This document shows, piece by piece, positions 1 to 6,858 of a stretch of 14,901 bases of DNA; within the stretch, counting starts at the first letter, position 1, and each line of letters begins with the position of its first letter. The notes beneath the pieces are model-generated. The model was given only the letters and a program-made list of their open reading frames with translations. It had not been told where the DNA came from and ran no database searches. Made by a program: the position numbers and the translations under genes. Origin of the DNA: JAGOBX01 sp017999075 [NCBI: Candidatus Babelota bacterium] (GTDB lineage Bacteria; JAGOBX01); the NCBI GenBank assembly GCA_017999075.1, contig JAGOBX010000031.1:1-14901 (forward strand), in the 5' to 3' direction.

Positions 1-1013
1 AATGAATACAGCTCGCGGATTTTATCCGGAATTTCATTGAGAAATTCTGAATTTAAAGAACTGATATTTTTTATTGCTGAAATAAATTCATCCGGAATTT
101 CTGTTTTTGCGGGAGGTATAGGATAATTTAAAGATTTTGCAATATGGACAAAAACAGGAATATCTGAATAAACTACAGGAATTTTATTTGACAATGCTTC
201 AAGAAAAAGAAGACACAATCCTTCGTATCTTGAAGAAATTACAAGAATATCGATTTCTTTAAAAAAAGAATTGATATCTTCAACATATCCGTGAAAAATA
301 ACATTATGTGTTTTATGAAAAATGCTTTCATCAATAATACAGGCAGCATTAAATCCGGCTATATGAAATTCCGCATCTCCGCCATTGCAGGAATATTTTT
401 TTATAATTTCGAAAAAAATGTCGAATCCTTTTTTAAAAAAATCAGGCCTTCCTGCCCAACCGATTTTTAATTTTGAGTTATTTGATTTTTTTCGTTTTTC
501 TGATTTTCCTGATTCTATTCCTGGAGACAGATAGATTGATTTTCGAAATAAAAGTTTAGTCATTAAAAAATCTGAATAGAACAGGTTTGAATGAAAAAAA
601 AACAGAATAGTTTTATCAATATGATAGTATATTTTTTTTTTGAATTTTAAGAATGAAGGCATATATTCGGAATAATAATCGTCATGAATTATTGATGTTG
701 TTTTAATTTTGAATAGCGTTAAAAACATCAGGAAGAATGCAAGAAAATTTGAATAACAGTCATTTGAATGAATTAAATTGATATTATGTGTTTTAATTAT
801 TTTTTTTAAATTAAATAAAGTTTTGAAAAAGTTTTTTTTTTCGTTTGTTATAAAAAATTCAGAACCTGAGTTCAAAGAAGAAGGAGAAGCGATGATATAC
901 GGATATTTTTCCTCAACCAGTATTTTACTGAGTTTTTTTATAAAAATTTCCTGACCGCCGTGTCCGCCGGGATTCAGATTTAATGTAGAAATAAATAATA
1001 TGTTCGGCTTCAT
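1..1013 (-). CDS. GT4-type glycosyltransferase, C-terminus cut by the left edge
   Basis: The frame starts at ATG 1013-1011 and stays open to base 3, giving 337 residues with no stop, so the C-terminus lies outside the window. Two Rossmann-like halves typical of GT-B enzymes are visible. Near the N-terminus there is a GG-H-GG-x-E stretch (residues 16-22), as in the acceptor half of GT4 enzymes. The donor half contains GWAGRPDFFKKG (185-196) and, at 264-272, the E-x7-E signature of retaining GT4 enzymes (EGLCLLFLE) followed by a Pro-Val-Val stretch. GT4 enzymes move a sugar from a nucleotide-sugar donor to a lipid, glycan or protein acceptor; the acceptor here cannot be read from sequence. The ATG directly abuts the TGA of the TPR lipoprotein gene, so the two are probably translationally coupled, with a GGAA-like site just upstream. 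Two A10 tracts lie inside the coding strand. The family call is firm and the substrate is unknown. Confidence 0.85.
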   Translation of the reverse strand, partial: MKPNILFISTLNLNPGGHGGQEIFIKKLSKILVEEKYPYIIASPSSLNSGSEFFITNEKKNFFKTLFNLKKIIKTHNINLIHSNDCYSNFLAFFLMFLTLFKIKTTSIIHDDYYSEYMPSFLKFKKKIYYHIDKTILFFFHSNLFYSDFLMTKLLFRKSIYLSPGIESGKSEKRKKSNNSKLKIGWAGRPDFFKKGFDIFFEIIKKYSCNGGDAEFHIAGFNAACIIDESIFHKTHNVIFHGYVEDINSFFKEIDILVISSRYEGLCLLFLEALSNKIPVVYSDIPVFVHIAKSLNYPIPPAKTEIPDEFISAIKNISSLNSEFLNEIPDKIRELYS

Positions 1014-2180
1014 TCATTTCCGGATCAGACTGTCATATTTTGTTTTATAATATTCTGATTTATTTGAATCGTTAAGAAAATTATTATAAACGCAATAAAG
1101 ATTGTAGTAAGAATCAGGGTCAAGAGGATTGATGGAAATTGATTTATTGAAATTGTCTATCGCATCTCCGTATTTGCCGAGTTTTATAAAACATAATCCG
1201 ATATAATTGTATATATTAAAATTCATATTATCCTGTTCAAGGGCTGACTTGAATTCTGACAGTGAAGTTTCGAATTCTCCTTTTTCATAAAATAGAATAC
1301 CTGTATTGATTCTTACTTTAACATTCCAGAAATTGAATTTTATAGCTTGTTTAAAATCATCGAAAGATTCAAGATATAATTTTTGTTTTAATTTTATTAC
1401 TCCTGTTTTATTGTAATAATCTGATTTCACTGAATTGTCTCTTATTTTTGAAACGTCGATTGTTTTTAAAATATTTTCAGCCGCTGCAAAATCTTTTTTG
1501 TCAATATACAAATCTGCAAGAAACATTTCTGGATTAAAGTTCTGTGTATCAGATTTGAGCGCATTTTTGAAATATTTTTCAGCATCATCAAATAAATTAA
1601 GTTTTTTATATATGATTCCGAGATTCGTGTTTGATTCTGCCATTGACTTGTTAAGGTCAGCAGATTTTTTATAATACTCTATTTCTTTTTCAATTTGATT
1701 TTTTTTTCCGTAAATATAAGCTAAATTGAAATATATGTCAGCATCGGTATTTTTTAAATCTATAGCTTTATTTAGAAAAGTTTCGGCTTCTTCGTATTTT
1801 TCCGATTTAATAAAAATAGTAGATAAGATTTTATAAACATTCAACAGATATTCTTTCCGTTTTTCAGAATTTGAATCTTTTATATTTACAGATATTTCTA
1901 ATGCTTTTAAAGCGTTTTGCCAGTCTTTTTCCTGGAAAATGTCATAACTGCTTTTTTTTATTGCGTGTCCGTATAATGAATCTGAAAAACCTAAATAAGA
2001 TTTGGCGCTGTTTCTGCTTTTTAATATTACTTTTTGGTAAGTCTTAGCTGCTTTTAAATAATCGCCGGTTTCTTCGTATTTTTGCGCGCGTTTGAAATCC
2101 TTATAAGCGCATCCGCTCAATAAAATTGAAATTAAAAAAAATATAATAAACAACAAAATATATTTATTCATAACAATCAT
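1014..2180 (-). CDS. TPR-repeat lipoprotein
   Basis: This encodes 388 residues. A hydrophobic signal segment (about residues 6-22) ends in LLSGC, a lipobox with Cys24 as the predicted lipidated residue, so the product should be an envelope-anchored lipoprotein. The rest is almost entirely tetratricopeptide repeats with the usual spacing of Ala, Tyr and Leu residues; clear units fall near 126-158, 194-226, 266-298, 300-332 and 334-366, the last two ending in the familiar N-P-x-D turn. TPR solenoids mediate protein-protein contacts, and no catalytic motif is seen. Two starts are possible: ATG at 2180 (Met1) and ATG at 2171 (Met4); both keep the signal peptide. It begins 9 bases after the FapA-family gene and ends flush with the glycosyltransferase ATG. 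A role as envelope scaffold for its neighbours is inference from position only. Confidence 0.85.
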   Translation of the reverse strand: MIVMNKYILLFIIFFLISILLSGCAYKDFKRAQKYEETGDYLKAAKTYQKVILKSRNSAKSYLGFSDSLYGHAIKKSSYDIFQEKDWQNALKALEISVNIKDSNSEKRKEYLLNVYKILSTIFIKSEKYEEAETFLNKAIDLKNTDADIYFNLAYIYGKKNQIEKEIEYYKKSADLNKSMAESNTNLGIIYKKLNLFDDAEKYFKNALKSDTQNFNPEMFLADLYIDKKDFAAAENILKTIDVSKIRDNSVKSDYYNKTGVIKLKQKLYLESFDDFKQAIKFNFWNVKVRINTGILFYEKGEFETSLSEFKSALEQDNMNFNIYNYIGLCFIKLGKYGDAIDNFNKSISINPLDPDSYYNLYCVYNNFLNDSNKSEYYKTKYDSLIRK

Positions 2181-2190
2181 ATATCCTTTT
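2181..2190 (-). promoter_or_regulatory. Ribosome binding site of the TPR lipoprotein gene; start ambiguous
   Basis: The coding strand reads AAAAGGATAT directly before the ATG at 2180. The AAGGA core lies only 3 bases before this ATG but 12 bases before the ATG at 2171, so neither spacing is ideal and the start cannot be settled from the site alone. It overlaps the final bases of the FapA-family gene. Confidence 0.5.
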
Positions 2191-5100
2191 TATTTATCTG
2201 ATTTTTTTTGATGATCTCCGTCTTGAGTTAATCCGGTAGAATTTTTGTTAAGCCATATTTCATCAAATTCTTTCCATTTGATTTCTCCGTTTTCATCGTA
2301 GAAAGTACAGAAATCTATTTCTTCTCTGACTTTGTAAGTTAAATTTCTTATATTTATTTCTATGTTCGTGAAAATTTTTTCTTTTGCAAATATATAACCC
2401 TTTTTATTTTCTCTTAACTTGACCTGAAGACGCTGCAGCTGGTTTGTAAGTTCTCTGAGTTCAAGAGACATTTTTTGATACCGCTCGGTAAGTTTTTTTA
2501 ACAAGTCTTTTTTTTCATTTGATACTGAGGCTTCGTTACCTTTAACTTCATTTACCAGTCTTTGTAAATTTAATCTGGTTTGCATGTATTCGTTTTTTAA
2601 AAAATTCAGTTTTTCCTGGACTATTTCAAGTTCTTTTTTCACATAAGGATCATAGCCTACTTCGATAGTTGTTGCAGTTGCAACTTTTGATCCTATGTTT
2701 TTACAGGCAATAACAGTTCCTGCCCGATATTTTCCGCCGCAAATTAATCCTTTTTTCCCTTTCAAAACAATTAAATCATTTTTAGCAATAACATTAGAAT
2801 GCATAATTGAATCAGTAATGATTATACTTCCTTCTGATTCTATGTTTGCCTGTTCTATAAATTTGGCATAAACGTTTCCTTTTGCCCGTATGATTGCTGA
2901 ACCTTTGCCCTGCACTCCTGCTTTTATATTTATAGTTCCTTCCGCTATTAATTCAGCAGCTTCTACAGCGTTTACTATTATATCTCCGGTTGCTTCTACT
3001 TTAAATCCGTCTTTTACAGCTCCTTTTATAATTACTGTACCGAGAGAAGAAATATTGCCTGTGTTATAATCAACATCTCCGTTTATCTGATAAACATCTT
3101 CGACTTTAATAACATTATTGTCGAACATTACCCATCCTTCAATTTCCGCAAAAAATTTTAATCCGTCATCGGATATCCTTACGTTTTTACCGGGTTTAAT
3201 CGGGATTTCAGGCGGCGGCGGAACAGGAATATCGTTTCCAAAAACATCTTTACCGGATTCTCCGGGAATACCTTTCTGAATTACAGCCAGCATTTGGCCT
3301 TCTATTACATTTACTATGGATGATATGGATTTGAAATCGATTTTTTCATCGCCGATCTCATTTTTATTTGCAGTGTTTTCAAATTTTAATTCTACTTTTG
3401 GAGGCACAGGCTGACTTACAGGTTTTCCCTGCGCAACTTTAATTTTATATTCTTTACTATTTTGTTTTGAAAATGATTCGATAACTTCTTTTGTGGAAAT
3501 ATTTTTAATATCACGCTGCTGTAAATCATGTTCGATTTCAACTATGTTAGGATACACCCCTCCTTTTTTAGGTGGAATTATTTTTATGTAAGCTTCGAGT
3601 TTATCAGGGGATATTTCTATATCAAATTTTCCGTCCAGTTCAAGTTCCGGCTGCCGCGGTCCTATTTTTTTTAATTCTCCTTCCTGATTTTTTACAATTT
3701 CTTCGATTTTTTTTCTGTCAATGTCTCTGTGATATTTTTTTGTTTCAAGCATTGAATGTATATCTTCAATCTCTACAGTTTTTCCGGTCCCCTGTGGTTT
3801 TGTTACGCTCAGCATTAATCCGTCAACAGTATTTTTTAATTCGATTTTTCCATCAACAGGTTTTTCGTCGATCTGCATTACTTTTTTTGATTTTTTTCTT
3901 GTTACTTCTAGTATATAATCTTTTTTTCCAAATCCCAAAACTCCTTTTGATCCTTCCTGAACAATTTTATATTCAAGTTCTGATGGAGGCAAACCCAGAC
4001 TTTTTCCTGCTTTTTCAAGACATTCTTCTATAGTTGAACTAAGCACCTGTATCTTTTCTATTGATACAACCTGCATAGCTTTTTTTCTTACTGCCGCAGG
4101 ATTTTCCCCTTGTTTAACTTCGAAAAATGCTATTTTATAGTCGTTGTCAGTTTTATTTATAGTGATACTTGTCATTTTTTCTTTTGGCAAGTCAAGATAG
4201 TAACCTGCTTTTTCAGATAATTCATTCAGAGTCTTGCCTTCGCCGATAAAACTTCTTCTTATTTTTTTGTAATCGACAAAATTAATTTTGTTCTGGTCAA
4301 GATCAACCTTTTCAGAAAAATTTAAAGAAAGAGGTTTCCTTGAAAGTTTTTCCGCAATTACAGCATTATCTTTAAGAATAAATGAAACTTTATGCATTTC
4401 TTTTTGAACGTTATAAAGCTGTTTGTTTAAATAAATATTGATTCCAGGATAAATTTTTTCTTCCACATTGATTCTTGAATCTTTTCGTTCTGCTATTTTT
4501 TCTTCTGTTTTTTTTATCATATCAAGAATTTTTTTTTCTTCTTCTTTTAAATTGTTTTTTTCTTCTTTTCCATCGTCCAAATCTTTTTGTTCGGTTTCAG
4601 TTAACTGCCCGTTAGCTTTTTTTACTACGAAAGAACTTAATTTTTTATCCAGATCAACAGATCTGTTTTTTATGTATACAAGCCGTTCCTGGCCTTTTTC
4701 AAGTTCGTCTTTTTCATCTCCAAGAAGACCGGCTGTAATATTTGTTGTTGTAAAATTTTCAGAACCAAGCACCTTGCAGTTTAAAAAACTTCCTACCGAA
4801 CACGACCCGCCGACTATTATTTGTTTTTTGCCTACTAATTCAATGCAGTTATTTGCTGAAATATTACTGTTTACTATTGCTTCTTCAACAATAACATTGT
4901 TCCCTGCGCGTACATTTGAGTTTTCTATAAACCTTGAATAAACAGATTCTTTAGAAGTTATTTTGCTTTTCCCATGAGAAGTAATTCCGTTCATAAAGTA
5001 TATATTGCCTTCCGCATAAATGTCAACATCTCCGATGTTTTGTTCTATATATATATCGCCTTTTGAACGTATTTTTATTCCATTAGCCACTTTGCCTTTG

Positions 5101-5624
5101 ATGTATACGGATTTATCATAATTAAGCTGACCGACACCGGCGGGTATTTCTTCATCTATAATATCCATTTCTTCAACTGTCAGATATCTTCCGCGCCATG
5201 AAACAATTCCTTTAACAGTTGAATAAAACCTGGAAAAATCTTCTGTCATCACAACATTTTTTCCGGGATAATACACAACTGAATTATTTATAATTCTCTG
5301 CTGAACAAGCAATAACTGGCCGGGAAGCACAAATTCAAGCATTGCGATTTTTTTGAAGATTTCCGCCGGAGACGTTGTAAGAAGGTTGGAAGATAAACAA
5401 TATGTTACGCTTTTTGACTCATCATTTTTATTTTCTTCAGAGTTCCCGTCTGAATCCTGTTTTTCTTTAGAAATTCCGCTTTTAGTTTTTTGTGGAGTTT
5501 GCTGATATATATTTTTTTTTGTGTTTCCTACTAAATCTTCAAGTTCTTTATCGATGTTATCAAATGTTTTATCCAGATCTTCAAAATTTAAATCATGGTC
5601 AGATATATTTACTTTATCGCTCAA
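2190..5624 (-). CDS. Giant FapA-family (DUF342) protein with two beta-solenoid cores and a Jag_N domain
   Basis: The product has 1144 residues, about twice the usual length of a FapA protein. Order: an acidic low-complexity N-terminus (1-70); a first FapA-like core (about 120-299) of short Gly-rich beta-solenoid turns; a charged predicted coiled coil (300-385); a degenerate Jag_N-like segment (about 453-505); a clear Jag_N domain (about 524-575, with EGSKGVLGFGKK at 557-568); two FapA N-domain-like segments (about 591-655 and 664-735); a Pro-rich hinge near 795-811; a canonical FapA core (811-990, with PGKNV, NGDVDYNTGNI and the GKKGLICGG loop); and a second predicted coiled coil (about 990-1075). 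DUF342 proteins are linked to flagellar assembly in Vibrio vulnificus, but their biochemistry is poorly known. Jag_N is the N-terminal domain of the RNA-binding protein KhpB/Jag, but no KH or R3H domain is present here. No signal peptide or membrane segment is seen, so it is probably cytoplasmic. The start is TTG. I leave the symbol empty because the architecture is non-standard. Confidence 0.85.
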   Translation of the reverse strand: MSDKVNISDHDLNFEDLDKTFDNIDKELEDLVGNTKKNIYQQTPQKTKSGISKEKQDSDGNSEENKNDESKSVTYCLSSNLLTTSPAEIFKKIAMLEFVLPGQLLLVQQRIINNSVVYYPGKNVVMTEDFSRFYSTVKGIVSWRGRYLTVEEMDIIDEEIPAGVGQLNYDKSVYIKGKVANGIKIRSKGDIYIEQNIGDVDIYAEGNIYFMNGITSHGKSKITSKESVYSRFIENSNVRAGNNVIVEEAIVNSNISANNCIELVGKKQIIVGGSCSVGSFLNCKVLGSENFTTTNITAGLLGDEKDELEKGQERLVYIKNRSVDLDKKLSSFVVKKANGQLTETEQKDLDDGKEEKNNLKEEEKKILDMIKKTEEKIAERKDSRINVEEKIYPGINIYLNKQLYNVQKEMHKVSFILKDNAVIAEKLSRKPLSLNFSEKVDLDQNKINFVDYKKIRRSFIGEGKTLNELSEKAGYYLDLPKEKMTSITINKTDNDYKIAFFEVKQGENPAAVRKKAMQVVSIEKIQVLSSTIEECLEKAGKSLGLPPSELEYKIVQEGSKGVLGFGKKDYILEVTRKKSKKVMQIDEKPVDGKIELKNTVDGLMLSVTKPQGTGKTVEIEDIHSMLETKKYHRDIDRKKIEEIVKNQEGELKKIGPRQPELELDGKFDIEISPDKLEAYIKIIPPKKGGVYPNIVEIEHDLQQRDIKNISTKEVIESFSKQNSKEYKIKVAQGKPVSQPVPPKVELKFENTANKNEIGDEKIDFKSISSIVNVIEGQMLAVIQKGIPGESGKDVFGNDIPVPPPPEIPIKPGKNVRISDDGLKFFAEIEGWVMFDNNVIKVEDVYQINGDVDYNTGNISSLGTVIIKGAVKDGFKVEATGDIIVNAVEAAELIAEGTINIKAGVQGKGSAIIRAKGNVYAKFIEQANIESEGSIIITDSIMHSNVIAKNDLIVLKGKKGLICGGKYRAGTVIACKNIGSKVATATTIEVGYDPYVKKELEIVQEKLNFLKNEYMQTRLNLQRLVNEVKGNEASVSNEKKDLLKKLTERYQKMSLELRELTNQLQRLQVKLRENKKGYIFAKEKIFTNIEINIRNLTYKVREEIDFCTFYDENGEIKWKEFDEIWLNKNSTGLTQDGDHQKKSDK

Positions 5625-5637
5625 TTTTTATACTCCT
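5625..5637 (-). promoter_or_regulatory. Ribosome binding site that fixes a TTG start for the FapA-family gene
   Basis: On the coding strand AGGAG (5637-5633) is followed by 8 bases and then TTG AGC GAT. An in-frame TAA sits two codons before the TTG, so no upstream start is possible, and the strong Shine-Dalgarno supports TTG as the real initiator rather than a later ATG. The 81-base gap here is the second largest of the cluster; it is almost pure A/T and I see no convincing -35/-10 pair or terminator in it. Confidence 0.75.
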
Positions 5638-5705
5638 GTACATAAAATTTTGTTAAAAAATTTATTTTAATTAACTTGTTTTAATGATTTTGATATTTTT
5701 ATAAA

Positions 5706-6014
5706 TCATTTTGCGTTTTCTATTTCAGATGAATTTATATATATATTAAACACTGTATTTAAACGCGTAATATTGAATATCTGCGTGATTTCTTTGTTAG
5801 TTTCAGGTATTAATAATTTTATGTCGCCTTCGTTAAGTCGTGCTTTTTTCAGAGCGGATATCAGGATTCCGAGACCTGAACTGCATATAAGATTTATTTT
5901 TGTGAAATCAATTACTATATTAAAGTCAGATTTGTTAAAAGATTTTTCTATTTTTGATTTGAAATCTTCGATATTTGATGAACTGATGTTTTCTTCAAGT
6001 TTGATTAAATTCAT
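5706..6014 (-). CDS. STAS-domain anti-sigma-factor antagonist (RsbV/SpoIIAA-like)
   Basis: This is a 102-residue single STAS domain, the usual length for RsbV/SpoIIAA proteins. The signature DFTKINLICSSGLGIL (about 36-51) matches the beta-strand/loop that carries the phospho-acceptor serine; Ser45 aligns with that position. The residue before it, normally Asp in D-S-[ST]-G, is Cys44 here. In partner switching, the unphosphorylated antagonist binds an RsbW-type kinase and frees its client; the kinase resets the system by phosphorylating the serine. A fitting kinase is the gene directly upstream, 15 bases away. The ATG at 6014 is preceded by GGGGGAT with 7-base spacing, a good ribosome binding site. 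No sigma factor or PP2C phosphatase is in the window, so the client could equally be a non-sigma target, as in several motility-linked partner switches. Confidence 0.88.
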   Translation of the reverse strand: MNLIKLEENISSSNIEDFKSKIEKSFNKSDFNIVIDFTKINLICSSGLGILISALKKARLNEGDIKLLIPETNKEITQIFNITRLNTVFNIYINSSEIENAK

Positions 6015-6029
6015 TTTAAATATCCCCCA

Positions 6030-6854
6030 TTATAAAAAATACTTAATTATTTCTACACGTCTTCCATTTAAATAGAAGTTTAACTCATCAAAATATATTT
6101 TTGTTAAATATATCCCTCTGCCTGATTCTTTAAAAATAAATTCGTTGTCTGTAGGATCAGGCAGATTTTTGTAATCGAACCCTTCTCCGTTGTCCGTAAC
6201 AATCATTTGAAATTTATCCGGCTCTATAGATAGAACAATATTAACCTTCTTTTTTTCGTCATTTTTATTTCCATGAACTATCGCGTTTAAAATTATTTCA
6301 TTTGCAGCCAGCATGATTGAATTTAAAATATCTGTTTTTTCAGGATGAATGATTCTGAAAATTTCGGTTATATTATAACAGACAGCTCCAACTAAAGATA
6401 CTCTTGAATCAATATCAATTGAATAACGTAACGCTGAACCTTTTAATATTTTAATCCTGTTTTCATAATTAATTCTTATAGGTTTTATTTTATTAATCTC
6501 GGCAGTTAAATCGTCTACGTCAAAAGGTTCAATGAAAAATGAAACTGCTCCGTTTTTCAATATTTGTTTTATCAATTTGACTTCAAAACTCTTTAAGATT
6601 ACTATTAAAGGAATATATAAACAATTTTTGCTGATATATTTTATTAAATCGTCGCTTTCATAATGATTGTCCGAAATATAATTCAGTTCTGATATTATCA
6701 GATCTATATTTTCGTTTTTTAGTATGTCGAAAGACTGGTTTAAATCATTTGCTATAAACGGTATTGCGTTATTCTGAAGAATATACGCGCTTAGAAAATT
6801 TATAAGTTTTGATTTATTGGACGTTATTAAAATATTTTTTCCTGATATATTCAT
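6030..6854 (-). CDS. Degenerate receiver domain fused to RsbW-like HATPase (anti-sigma-type kinase)
   Basis: This encodes 274 residues. The first about 120 have the alternating beta/alpha pattern of a response-regulator receiver (ILITSNKSK at 8-16, DLIISELNY at 51-59, GAVSFFIEPFDVDDL at 102-116), but the conserved acidic pair, phospho-acceptor Asp, Thr and Lys are all replaced; Glu56 occupies the acceptor site and Glu109 the Lys site. The second half (about 145-274) is a GHKL ATPase of RsbW type: N-box AANEIILNAIVHGN (183-196), G1 box DNGEGFD (221-227) and G2 box SGRGIYLTK (244-252). There is no DHp domain or transmembrane segment, so it is a cytosolic serine-kinase candidate acting on the STAS protein encoded next. 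The gene starts 4 bases after the cheB stop, with only a weak Shine-Dalgarno, suggesting translational coupling. The kinase call is strong; the client is unknown. Confidence 0.85.
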   Translation of the reverse strand: MNISGKNILITSNKSKLINFLSAYILQNNAIPFIANDLNQSFDILKNENIDLIISELNYISDNHYESDDLIKYISKNCLYIPLIVILKSFEVKLIKQILKNGAVSFFIEPFDVDDLTAEINKIKPIRINYENRIKILKGSALRYSIDIDSRVSLVGAVCYNITEIFRIIHPEKTDILNSIMLAANEIILNAIVHGNKNDEKKKVNIVLSIEPDKFQMIVTDNGEGFDYKNLPDPTDNEFIFKESGRGIYLTKIYFDELNFYLNGRRVEIIKYFL

Positions 6855-6858
6855 TTTT

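Noticed and set aside
3572-4033. 153-codon plus-strand hydrophobic open frame
   Set aside because: Its Phe/Leu richness comes from reading the complement of Lys/Glu/Gln codons in the Jag_N and FapA-N region; not a credible membrane protein.
4468-4941. 157-codon plus-strand open frame inside the FapA-family gene
   Set aside because: It is a Phe/Ser-rich frame opposite a Lys/Glu-rich coiled coil, the expected mirror image of the real protein; there is no start context or domain.
6480-6854. Calling the N-terminal half of the RsbW-like protein a functional response-regulator receiver
   Set aside because: The acidic pair, acceptor Asp, Thr and Lys are all missing, so I call only a degenerate receiver fold.
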